Below are positions 16,226 through 24,343 of a DNA stretch of 64,000 bases, piece by piece. The DNA is from CAIQQQ01 sp040399685 (GTDB lineage Bacteria > Pseudomonadota > Alphaproteobacteria > Acetobacterales > Acetobacteraceae). The position numbers and the translations under genes were made by a program. Position 1 is the first letter of the stretch. Each line of letters starts with the position of its first letter. The stretch lies in assembly GCA_040399685.1 (NCBI GenBank), contig JBBART010000003.1, positions 226,270 to 290,269 of the forward strand, read 5' to 3'. The notes below the pieces were generated by a model that had not been told where the DNA came from, did not search any database, and was given only the letters and a program-made list of their open reading frames with translations.

Positions 16226-17866
16226 ATGCTGTCCTCCGACACGCTGGCGGCCGCGAAACCGACGGCACGAGCATCCGTCGGCGGGGCGGACAGATTTCTG
16301 GCGTTCGCCTTTGCCGCCGCTGATTTGCTGGTTGAAACGGATGCGGATGGCGTCATCGGCTTTGCCGCGGGCGCCTTCCGCACCCGGCTTGGCCAGGACG
16401 CCGCCAGCTATATCGGGCGGCGAATCACCTGCCTCTTCGCGGCCACCGATCATGAAACGTTGGAAATCGCCCTGGCCATGGTGCGGCAGAGCGGCCGTAT
16501 TGCGCCGATGGTTCTGCATTTGGCCGATTCCGTTGGCTCGCCGCAGTCGGTCGGCGCGTTCCTGCTGCGGATGGATGGCCACCAGGCAAGGCTGAGCTTC
16601 TCGATAGGCCCTCTGGCCGATGCATCCGGTGCGGTCAGCATTGGCACTCCAAGCTTTGCCGATCAGCGCGGATTTTCCCGCATAGCGGAGGCCGCCTTGC
16701 GCGAGGGCCGCGCCAGCGCGCTGGGTTTGGTCGAGGTCAAAGGCTGGGACCGGGTGCGCGAATGCCTGTCCGGCGATGACAGGCGCACCCTTGAGGACCA
16801 GATCGGCCACGCCTTGAATGAAGGCCCCGCCGGCAGCACCACAGGCCGTCTGGCCGATGGGCGCTATGGCATGGTGGCCGACAGCGCCATCGACATGGCC
16901 GGACTCGTCGCCCGCTTGCAGGCGGCATTGCAGGCAAGCCGCGCCGCTGGGCAGGCAACCGTTGAAGGCTCGCAGATCGTGCTGGACACCGGGCAGATGC
17001 CGTCTCCCCAGGCCACGCGGGCGCTGCGCTATGCCTTGGGCCGATTCGCCGATGGCGGCCATCAGGCCACGGACGCCGCCGGCACCAGGGGCGGATTGGC
17101 CGGCATCATCGCCAAGGCCGAACAATATGCGCAGGCCGTGCGCACCACCCTGGCGGAACGCCGGTTTCGCCTGCTCTACCAACCGGTTGTGACGCTGCAT
17201 GATCGCTCCGTGCATCATTACGAGGCATTGCTGCGCCCGTTTCCCATCGAAGGGCTGACCGCGCAGGGGCCCCAGGAATTCGTGGCGTTTGCCGAGGCGC
17301 TGGGGCTGTCGGAGGAATTGGACTGGGCGGTGCTGGAGACAGCAATCGCTGCCCTGCAAATGAATGCCGGCGTGTCGATTGCCGTCAACATGTCCGGCCT
17401 GTCGATGCAAAACCCGGCCTATCGGGAGCGACTGTTGAAGCGGCTTGCGGAGTTGCGGTGCGAGGGCGGCAAGCTGGACCCCAGCCGCCTGCTGATTGAA
17501 CTGACGGAGACGGCCGAAATCGAGGATCTGGACGCGGCAGCCTCGACCATGGAGCGCCTGCGCTCGGTCGGCGTGCCGGTCTGCCTGGACGATTTCGGGG
17601 CCGGTGTGGCTGTTTTTCGCTATCTGCGGGCGTTTGGTGTGGATTTCGTCAAACTGGACGGAGACTACGTGCGCGCTGCCTGCAAAACGCGGCGCGACCG
17701 TGTGCTGGTGGCATCCATGGTTGAACTGGCCATCACCGCCGGTGCGCGCGTGGTGGCAGAAATGATTGAAACCGAGGCCGAATTCCAGGTCATGCAAGAC
17801 ATCGGCGTACGATTCGGCCAGGGATGGCTGTTCGGCAAGCCCGGTCGGCTGCCCGGATCAAAATAG
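16226..17866 (+). CDS. EAL-domain protein, probable cyclic-di-GMP phosphodiesterase
   Basis: 546 residues. The first ~130 look PAS-like (ADLLVETDADGVIGFAAGAF), the middle (about 150-290) resembles a degenerate GGDEF-like fold without the motif, and the C-terminal EAL domain starts near 300. Catalytic signatures are kept: YEALLRPF (Glu333), NMSG, ELTET, CLDDFGAGVA, VKLDG and VVAEMIETEAE, then FGQGWLFGKP. These are the metal and c-di-GMP ligands, so activity is likely. No membrane segment. It follows ahpD by 60 bp but need not be functionally linked. Confidence 0.9.
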   Translation: MLSSDTLAAAKPTARASVGGADRFLAFAFAAADLLVETDADGVIGFAAGAFRTRLGQDAASYIGRRITCLFAATDHETLEIALAMVRQSGRIAPMVLHLADSVGSPQSVGAFLLRMDGHQARLSFSIGPLADASGAVSIGTPSFADQRGFSRIAEAALREGRASALGLVEVKGWDRVRECLSGDDRRTLEDQIGHALNEGPAGSTTGRLADGRYGMVADSAIDMAGLVARLQAALQASRAAGQATVEGSQIVLDTGQMPSPQATRALRYALGRFADGGHQATDAAGTRGGLAGIIAKAEQYAQAVRTTLAERRFRLLYQPVVTLHDRSVHHYEALLRPFPIEGLTAQGPQEFVAFAEALGLSEELDWAVLETAIAALQMNAGVSIAVNMSGLSMQNPAYRERLLKRLAELRCEGGKLDPSRLLIELTETAEIEDLDAAASTMERLRSVGVPVCLDDFGAGVAVFRYLRAFGVDFVKLDGDYVRAACKTRRDRVLVASMVELAITAGARVVAEMIETEAEFQVMQDIGVRFGQGWLFGKPGRLPGSK

Positions 17867-17898
17867 TGGAAGAACTGGTCAGTAGATCAAAACAAAGA

Positions 17899-17934
17899 AG
17901 GCCCCGGTGCACCGTAAACGATACACCGAGGCCT
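17899..17934 (-). terminator. Intrinsic terminator for a minus-strand transcript
   Basis: On the minus strand AGGCCTCGGTG pairs with CACCGGGGCCT (one mismatch) around a 14-base loop and is followed by TCTTTGTTTTG. The T-rich tail is only on the minus side, so it ends a leftward transcript, i.e. the small gene at 17970-18062, and also separates it from the convergent EAL gene. Confidence 0.7.
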
Positions 17935-17969
17935 CACATTGTCAGGCGGATCGAAAAGGCCGACCTGCT

Positions 17970-18062
17970 CTAAACGGCAGCCACCCTGATTGCCATAACT
18001 GACATATTCGAGGCAGGAACCCAGGTCGCGCCAGTCATCCTGGCCATGAGACAATGAGACAC
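17970..18062 (-). CDS. Candidate 30-residue microprotein with exceptionally long Shine-Dalgarno
   Basis: A GTG at 18062 opens 30 codons (MSHCLMARMT..., ending VMAIRVAAV, stop TAG) containing one Cys, one Trp and five internal Met. Directly before it lies AGAAAGGAGGTGATCCA, complementary over 17-18 bases to the 3' end of 16S rRNA with ideal 7-base spacing after GGAGG. A hairpin with a T-rich tail follows 35 bp after the stop. It is 103 bp beyond the TIM-barrel isomerase gene on the same strand. No family recognised; a strongly translated peptide, toxin-like or a peptide precursor are all open. The alternative is a chance match to the 16S end. Confidence 0.45.
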   Translation of the reverse strand: MSHCLMARMTGATWVPASNMSVMAIRVAAV

Positions 18063-18165
18063 TGGATCACCTCCTTTCTTTTGTTACACCATGATTAGTG
18101 CACATCTTCGCTGCACGGTTCAAGCACTGAACGAAGCCCGCCACATTAATTCGCGTTGGCTGGCG

Positions 18166-19065
18166 TCAGGCGGCCGGCGTGGCGCGGCGGGCCCGCGAGG
18201 CCATCGCCTTCGTGGCGTCCACGCATTCCTGCGCCACGTGCCAATAGCGTGAGTCCAGTTCGATGTTGAAGACAACGTTTTCCGGAAACACACAGGTTTC
18301 GAGCAGCGCATCCCAGGGAATGCCGCCCCAGCCAACCGGCAGATGCAGGTCACCATGGCCGTAGGCGAGTCGTTCACCTTGGGTATACATCCAGATGTCA
18401 TCCTGACGGCCGAAGCTGTCATGGATGTGCAGATGATCCGCAAAAGGCGCCAGCGCCGCACACTCAGCCACCAGGTCGCCACCGTGGTAGCCAAGGTTGA
18501 TGAAGGCGTGGCTGAAATCGATGGTCGCGCGGACATGACGATGATCGATGGCAGCCAGCTCACGCGCCAATCGGGCGGGAGTGGGTGTCAACGCGTGGCC
18601 GTGATAGCCCGCGAACAGCGTCTCCACACAGATGAACAGGCCGCGCTGTGCGGCCTCGTCCCCGGCACGGGCCAACCAGGCCCGCTGCCTGGCATAGGCA
18701 TTCTCAATCCCGTCCGCCTGCGTGGCCGGCGCGATGCCGGCATGCATCACGTAATTGCGGCATCCAAGCTCGGCCGCCACATCAAGCGACGCCAGCAGAA
18801 CCTCGAAATGCCGCGGCAGGCGCCATTCAGGGTCGGAAAAATTAATCGCAAGCGGGCCATGCGCCGAATATGCCACGTCGCGCGCGGCACAGATGGCCTT
18901 TGCCCGCCGCAGCTGCTCGGAACGAATGCGACCACCGACAACAATATCAAAATCAAAAATCGGCAGCTCGATGCTGGCAACGCCAAATGCCTGGCATTCG
19001 TCGATCTTTTGGCCAAGATCGGACAAATCGAATTCGCCCTGTTTGGCCGAAATTCCTGTGGTCAT
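18166..19065 (-). CDS. Sugar phosphate isomerase/epimerase-like TIM-barrel protein (AP_endonuc_2 family)
   Basis: 299 residues from the ATG at 19065, which has GGGAGA upstream. The xylose-isomerase-like barrel is clear: VASIELPIF, YSAHGPLAINFSDPEW, YVMHAGIAP, LFICVETLF (metal Glu), RATIDFSHAFI (metal Asp/His), DHLHIHDSFG (His-x-His) and VVFNIELDSRYW. These are the ligands of a divalent metal site. The family includes isomerases, epimerases, endonuclease IV and enzymes that modify small peptides; the substrate is not evident. It lies upstream of the 30-codon ORF on the same strand. Confidence 0.82.
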   Translation of the reverse strand: MTTGISAKQGEFDLSDLGQKIDECQAFGVASIELPIFDFDIVVGGRIRSEQLRRAKAICAARDVAYSAHGPLAINFSDPEWRLPRHFEVLLASLDVAAELGCRNYVMHAGIAPATQADGIENAYARQRAWLARAGDEAAQRGLFICVETLFAGYHGHALTPTPARLARELAAIDHRHVRATIDFSHAFINLGYHGGDLVAECAALAPFADHLHIHDSFGRQDDIWMYTQGERLAYGHGDLHLPVGWGGIPWDALLETCVFPENVVFNIELDSRYWHVAQECVDATKAMASRARRATPAA

Positions 19066-19150
19066 GCGCGGTCTCCCTGAACAACACACCGCCTGTGCCA
19101 TGAACCTCACTGTCGTGCGAGGTCACGGCACATGACGATTTCGCGCAGGT

Positions 19151-21943
19151 CTAGCCGAAGGCGCCCACCTCATGGGTGATGGCAGTGCCAATCTCACGCA
19201 CCAAGGCGAACAGGCGCAGCATGGGGTCGAAGATTTCGGCGTGTTCGCGCGCATAGGCCGCCTCTGTGCGGGGGCCGCGCGGCTCGCCATAATCTCGGTC
19301 CACCGCCGGGTCGGGGGCAGCTGGGAACACTTCCGACAGCAATGCGATCGCCTGCGGGATATCGAGCCGCAGAATGCGCGCTTCGAGAGCGGCGCGGGTA
19401 ACGCCGAAGCGGGGCGAAAAGTCAGGGATGGCGGTTTCCAGCAGCCAGATCCGGTGCACCAACGCCAGGCGCAACGCATGCAGCACGGCAGCGCGCACAC
19501 CCATCACCGGGGCGTCAGGCCACAAGGCCTGCAACGCGACATGATCGGCCTGGATACGGCGGAACATGGCCTGCACCGGCGCGCCAAGGCCCAACCGCTC
19601 CAGCCCGCGGGCCACCGAGACCAATTGTTCGCGCCGTCCGGCGAGGCGGGCATGGCCGGCGCGGTCCAGCCAGGTTCCAGGGTCCAGCGTGGCCACCACG
19701 GCGCGCAGCACCTCCAGATCCGAATGCGCCAGCGCGTGGCCGGCCAGGTCGAGCGCCCGGCGAAACCGGGGGCTGGCCGCGCGCATTTCGGCAAAGGCGG
19801 GCGGATTGCGGGCGGCACCGGTGCCAAGGCCCTGCAACGTGTTGGCCATCCAGCCGAGTTGCTGGAGGATGGCGTTGTTGGGTATCGCCCGCAATTCGCG
19901 CGGATGGCGAATGCTGGCGGGCCCGCCCATGCCGTCCGCCTGGCGTGCTGCCGGGCGGCTGCCGGTCGGGTACAGCAAGGCCGGGCCGAAGGCGCCGAGC
20001 AGGGCCGCATAGCCTGGGTCTTCGACCAGATCCTGCATGGAGGCGCGGGCGGTGCCGAAGAAATCAGCGGCAAAATCTGGCTCGTCATAGATCGGATCGG
20101 CACTATCGGCAGTCTGTGGAAAGGCGTGCCCGGCGATGCGGGCCACGGTGGCCAGGGCCAGTTCGGGGGTGGCGAAGAAAAGATATCCATCGCCGCCCTG
20201 GAACGCGCTTTCCTCGCGCGCCGCGATGCCGGCCGCGGAGAACGCGGCCCGACTTTGGGGGGGCGAGAGATACGCCAACCGTTCAACGAGACTGCCCGGA
20301 TGCGCGCCGCGCCCGACGCTTTCGCCGTGCGTGTCGAACAATACCACCTCGACATGTTCCAGCCCGTGGCGCACCAGCGCGTCCACCACTTTCAGGCGCA
20401 GCCGCTCGATCAAATAGCTCGCGGCAAGCTGGCCGACATAGCGGCCTGAATCAGAATAACCGAATTGCAGCGCCATCCGGCCGTTTGCCGCCAGATAGGC
20501 ACGGTAATGCGGGCTGCGCAGCGCTTCCTCGATCACGCGACCGCCGCCTTCCAGCGCATCGGCGGTCTCGAACAGCGGGCTGATTTCAACGTGGCGCTCA
20601 ATGCCGAACAGACGCGCCAGCCACAGCGCACAGAGCAGGGTGTAGCCAGTCTCGGTCTCTGCGATCAGGAAGCGAACGGGTGTGGCCTGATCGATGTGCT
20701 TGGCAATCTGCGCCACCGTCATCATCAATCGGGCGGCGGAGGCCTGTTCACCGAGAATGGCGCCGAAATCGACCGGAACCGGCGTCACGGTGTCGAGCGC
20801 CGCGTTGACGGCCGCCAGCAGTGCACGGCGCTGGGCGAGGTCCTCCGGCTGGTCATCCAGGCCCAGGCGTTGCCGTGCGACGTTGTGCACCTGCGTGGCA
20901 TTCAGCCGCACATGCGTGTGCGCCAGTGACATGCCATGCGCCAAAAGGCCGGCGCGACTGACGGCCAGGGTGAGTTGCTCGTCTGGCGTGGCATCCACCA
21001 TGGCGGCTTCAAACAAGGCCAGCAGCGGGTCTGGCGATCGCAACGCCACCTCGCGCTGTTCGATCACGGCATGGGCGAAGGCCACCACGGCGTCGGGGGC
21101 GGGCGTCGTGGGGCAGGCTTCCAGCTGCCCGTCCACCGCCGCCTCGGCTGCCTCGATGCGCTCCAGCAAAGGCTTTGCTGTCGGGATGGCCTGAATTTGG
21201 CTGTGCAGGCGGGCCAATTGCAGCCGCTTCATGCGCAGGCGCAGGCGCAGCGTGTCCCACCAGAAGATATCGTTGCGGCCATCCGTGTCGTAGCCGACCC
21301 AGCTTGCCAGGATCACCGGCCGCGGGTTCATTGCCTGCCAGCGCCCCGACCAGGTGGCACGGGCAGCCTTCAGGATAGCCGTCGACAGCAGGTCCAGCGC
21401 ATCCCGCCCCTGCGTGATGGCAACCTCGGCGCGGGTGAATTCTTCTTCCAGCGTGATGGGCTTGGGCCGATGGCTGGCAAACGAGGGTGCGTCTCTGCCG
21501 CTGGCGCGTTCAGCCAGAGCCTGCTCCACCGGCGCTGGCAGCGAGAACGTAGGGTGCGCTGTGAACACGGCTGCAAAGCGGGTGCGTTCCACGGAAGCGC
21601 GAAACGCCGCCAACGGCACCGGGCTGTCGGCGGGATCTGGCCGGATCAGCCGAGCGGCAAGGTCGGCCAGGGCCTGGAGATTGGCGGGACAATCGGTCCC
21701 GCCCACATAGGCGTTGAACCGCGCGGCACGGTCGGCGAACGCGTCATCGCGCAGGGCGGCCACCAGGTTGGCGATCGAGTCGAGATCGAGTTCGCCGGTA
21801 TCGATCCGTCGGCTGATCGAAAGAGCAGCCGACAGGATCGGGTTTCCGAAGGGATCTGTCTCATGGCGCGCCCGCAACTGCGTGACCAGTTCGGTCAGTT
21901 CACGGGCGTGGACGGTGGCGTCGGTCGGGGTGTTTTGCTGCAT
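19151..21943 (-). CDS. ppc: Phosphoenolpyruvate carboxylase, divergent
   Basis: 930 residues from the ATG at 21943; a TTG ten codons earlier is possible. It should carboxylate PEP to oxaloacetate. Family landmarks are recognisable but altered: FTAHPTFSL (His near 130; usually HPTE), VGYDTDGRND (usually GGDRDGN), QFGYSDSGRYVGQLA (GYSDS kept), FDTHGESVGRGAHPG (usually FHGRGGxxGRGG, so the first Arg is lost while GRG stays), and RELRAIPNNAILQQLGWMAN near 700. Length and order fit the family throughout. Altered loops make activity or regulation uncertain. Confidence 0.82.
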   Translation of the reverse strand: MQQNTPTDATVHARELTELVTQLRARHETDPFGNPILSAALSISRRIDTGELDLDSIANLVAALRDDAFADRAARFNAYVGGTDCPANLQALADLAARLIRPDPADSPVPLAAFRASVERTRFAAVFTAHPTFSLPAPVEQALAERASGRDAPSFASHRPKPITLEEEFTRAEVAITQGRDALDLLSTAILKAARATWSGRWQAMNPRPVILASWVGYDTDGRNDIFWWDTLRLRLRMKRLQLARLHSQIQAIPTAKPLLERIEAAEAAVDGQLEACPTTPAPDAVVAFAHAVIEQREVALRSPDPLLALFEAAMVDATPDEQLTLAVSRAGLLAHGMSLAHTHVRLNATQVHNVARQRLGLDDQPEDLAQRRALLAAVNAALDTVTPVPVDFGAILGEQASAARLMMTVAQIAKHIDQATPVRFLIAETETGYTLLCALWLARLFGIERHVEISPLFETADALEGGGRVIEEALRSPHYRAYLAANGRMALQFGYSDSGRYVGQLAASYLIERLRLKVVDALVRHGLEHVEVVLFDTHGESVGRGAHPGSLVERLAYLSPPQSRAAFSAAGIAAREESAFQGGDGYLFFATPELALATVARIAGHAFPQTADSADPIYDEPDFAADFFGTARASMQDLVEDPGYAALLGAFGPALLYPTGSRPAARQADGMGGPASIRHPRELRAIPNNAILQQLGWMANTLQGLGTGAARNPPAFAEMRAASPRFRRALDLAGHALAHSDLEVLRAVVATLDPGTWLDRAGHARLAGRREQLVSVARGLERLGLGAPVQAMFRRIQADHVALQALWPDAPVMGVRAAVLHALRLALVHRIWLLETAIPDFSPRFGVTRAALEARILRLDIPQAIALLSEVFPAAPDPAVDRDYGEPRGPRTEAAYAREHAEIFDPMLRLFALVREIGTAITHEVGAFG

Positions 21944-21987
21944 GTGCGAAGTTTGCAATGCAGTCCCGCGCAATGCAACGTTCCGGT

Positions 21988-23118
21988 TTACCCAAGTTGG
22001 TGAAGCGCCGCCACAACCTGTTCAACCTGCCCGTTCGAAAGCTGTGGGAACATCGGCAGGCTCATCACCTCACCCGCGGCGATGGCCGTGGCCGCACAAT
22101 GTGCCGGACCCATGGCGATGCGGCCGGCATAGGCCGGTTGCTGGTGCACAGGCATGGGGTAATGCACCCCGGTGGCCACCCCAGCTTCCCGGAGCCGCGC
22201 CTGTATGGCGGCGCGTTCCGTCACGCGGATCACATATTGATGAAACACATGCGAGGTTCCCGCACGACGAGCAGGCGGCGTAAAGGGGCCGGCGATCACG
22301 GCCTCGTCATAGACCGCTGCAATCTCCTGACGCCGGGCGTTCTGGGCATCGAGATGCGCCAGCTTCACCCGCAGGATTGCCGCCTGAAGTTCATCAAGCC
22401 GTGAGTTAATGCCGACCAACTCACTGATATAATGGGTTTTCCAACCATATTGGCGCAAGGCGGCAATGCGCTCCGCCAACCCCGCGTCCCGCGTGGCCAG
22501 CACGCCGCCATCGCCGAGCGCACCAAGATTCTTGGTGGGATACAGGCTGAAGCAGCTTGCCTCGCTGAACGTGCCCACCTTCTGGCCGTCGAGCGTGGCG
22601 CCGTGAGCCTGACTGCAATCCTCGATCACCGGAATGCCGTATTTGGCACCCAGCGCCAAAATCGCGTGCAGGTCGCACGGCTGGCCATACAGATGGACCG
22701 CGATGATCGCACCGATCGGCGGCAGGCCTTGCGGCGGATACGCCAACACGTTGGCAAGTTCCGCTGGGTCCATCGTGTAGTGCAGCGGGTCGATGTCGAT
22801 CAGCACAGGCGTGGCGCCGGCCATCTCGATGGCGGCGACGGTGGCAACGGCCGTGTGCGAAACGGTGGCGACCGCCTGCCCCGCACCCACGCCGAGACCG
22901 CGCAGGGTCAGCGCCAGCGCGTCGGTGCCATTGGCGCAGCCGACGGCCTGGGGGGCGCCCAGCCATTGCGCGAACTCAGCCTCGAACGCGCGACCTTCCG
23001 CGCCTAGCACATACCAGCCGGAGTTCAGGGCGCGGGCCACGGCGGCATCGATTTCCGGCTTCAACGCCTGGTAGCCGGCGCCGGGATTTGCCTGGGGCAC
23101 AAGGATCGGTGCGGTCAT
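21988..23118 (-). CDS. DegT/DnrJ/EryC1/StrS family PLP-dependent sugar aminotransferase
   Basis: 376 residues. PLP lysine is Lys196 in SLYPTKNLGALGDGG; other marks are GCANGTDALALTLR (60-73), VIEDCSQAHGA (164-173) and INSRLDELQAAILRVKL. Such enzymes transfer an amino group from glutamate to a nucleotide-linked keto-sugar, as FdtB and DesV do. The gene lies 172 bp downstream of an NAD-dependent sugar epimerase on the same strand, with a hairpin repeat between, so both probably serve a surface polysaccharide or glycan. Confidence 0.93.
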   Translation of the reverse strand: MTAPILVPQANPGAGYQALKPEIDAAVARALNSGWYVLGAEGRAFEAEFAQWLGAPQAVGCANGTDALALTLRGLGVGAGQAVATVSHTAVATVAAIEMAGATPVLIDIDPLHYTMDPAELANVLAYPPQGLPPIGAIIAVHLYGQPCDLHAILALGAKYGIPVIEDCSQAHGATLDGQKVGTFSEASCFSLYPTKNLGALGDGGVLATRDAGLAERIAALRQYGWKTHYISELVGINSRLDELQAAILRVKLAHLDAQNARRQEIAAVYDEAVIAGPFTPPARRAGTSHVFHQYVIRVTERAAIQARLREAGVATGVHYPMPVHQQPAYAGRIAMGPAHCAATAIAAGEVMSLPMFPQLSNGQVEQVVAALHQLG

Positions 23119-23156
23119 GGCTTGGTCCTAGAGGGTGTTGTTTTTAAAAAGACTTC

Positions 23157-23286
23157 ATAAGGAAGGTCTTCTTTTTCTGTAGAAAAAGAAGCAAGAAGAC
23201 TTTCGCTCATCAGGTATGTTTTCCGCGATAACTACATGAATGAACAAAGTTTTTTGGTTCTTTTTTCAAAAAAGAACCCTTCCTTA
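23157..23286. repeat. A/T-rich double-hairpin intergenic repeat, copy 1
   Basis: Two perfect hairpins about 65 bp apart: CTTCTTTTTCT/AGAAAAAGAAG (23168-23191) and GGTTCTTTTTT/AAAAAAGAACC (23256-23278). The same arrangement, including the AAGGTCTTCTTTTT start and the GTTTTTTGGTTCTTTTTT-C-A6-GAAC end, recurs at 38937-39079. Such low-GC hairpins stand out against the GC-rich surroundings. They could act as terminators on either strand or belong to a dispersed non-autonomous element family. Confidence 0.85.
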
Positions 23287-23290
23287 CGCT

Positions 23291-24271
23291 TCAAAGATAC
23301 GCCGGCAAACGCGTGCGGTACCACGCAAGCGACCGCGCGATCCCTTCTTGCAGGGATACCTCCGCCGACCAGCCGGTGGCTTGGCGAAACGCGCTGTCAT
23401 CGGCATGATAACTGCCGATATCGATCACGGCGCGGTCCGCGGGGAATTCGCGGGTGGTGAAGGTCGCGCCCTCACCCGCTTCGCGCACCGTCATTTCGGC
23501 AATTTCCAGCAGCGAGGCCGGTGGCGAACCGCCAAGGTTGAACACCCGTCCATGGCACGCAGGCGTGGAAGCGGCGAGCAGGAACGCCTCGGTCACGTCA
23601 TCCACATACGTCATGTCGCGCAGCTGGGCGCCGCCCCACACCTCGAACGGCTTGCCTTCGAGCACACAGCGCATCCAGATGCCAAGAAAGGTCTGCCGGG
23701 CGTCGCGAATGCGCAGGCGAGGACCATAGCAGTTGGTCAGGCGCAGGCTCACCACCGGCCGGCCGGCGGTGCGATGTTCGATCATCCAGTATTGCTCGCC
23801 TGCGAATTTCGACACGCCGTTGGCGTCAGGCGGCGCCACGGGGTGGGTTTCATCCACCGGCAGGCGGATCGGGCGGCCGTAGAACTGGCGGGTGGAGGCG
23901 TGCACCACGATCGCATCCGGCGATGCCTCGCGCGCGGCCTGGATCAAGCGCACCTGGGCGACGGCGTTGACGGCGATGTCGGCCAGCGGGTCGCGCTGTC
24001 CGCCCATATGGCTGGTTTGGGCGGCGAGGTTGAAGATAACGTCCACGCCTTCGCAGAGCGGCCGGAGATCGGCGTCGCGGATGTCAGCGCGCACCAGATC
24101 GACGCCCGTGGCACCATCAAGATTGGCCGCATTGGCACCGCTGCCAAACAGAAACCCGTCCAGCGCCGTCACCTTGGCGCCACGGGCCGCCAGAGCGTGA
24201 CACAGATTCGAGCCCAGAAACCCGGCCCCGCCCGTCACCAGAACCTTCGCGCGACTCCAATCCATCATCAT
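23291..24271 (-). CDS. NAD-dependent nucleotide-sugar epimerase/dehydratase
   Basis: 326 residues; three consecutive ATGs follow GGGAG, and the third (24265) has the best spacing. The Rossmann motif is VLVTGGAGFLGSNL (11-23), then VIFNLAAQTSHMG, VVHASTRQFYG and RLTNCYGPRL, LRDMTYVDDV. At the usual YxxxK catalytic site the sequence reads NGVSK (Asn151, Lys155), so the tyrosine is replaced; an Asn there occurs in one subgroup of extended SDRs. The substrate is probably a nucleotide-linked sugar. Works with the neighbouring DegT aminotransferase. Confidence 0.9.
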   Translation of the reverse strand: MMMDWSRAKVLVTGGAGFLGSNLCHALAARGAKVTALDGFLFGSGANAANLDGATGVDLVRADIRDADLRPLCEGVDVIFNLAAQTSHMGGQRDPLADIAVNAVAQVRLIQAAREASPDAIVVHASTRQFYGRPIRLPVDETHPVAPPDANGVSKFAGEQYWMIEHRTAGRPVVSLRLTNCYGPRLRIRDARQTFLGIWMRCVLEGKPFEVWGGAQLRDMTYVDDVTEAFLLAASTPACHGRVFNLGGSPPASLLEIAEMTVREAGEGATFTTREFPADRAVIDIGSYHADDSAFRQATGWSAEVSLQEGIARSLAWYRTRLPAYL

Positions 24272-24343
24272 CTCCCGTTTGCGCCACGATACCGCCAGAT
24301 GGTGGCATCATCACGTCATCACAATGGTGGCAATGCGGCAGCT

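Noticed and set aside
18062..18079. Plus-strand match to the 3' end of 16S rRNA as a piece of an rRNA gene
   Set aside because: Only 18 bases match, nothing upstream resembles 16S; it is better explained as the complement of a long Shine-Dalgarno on the minus strand.
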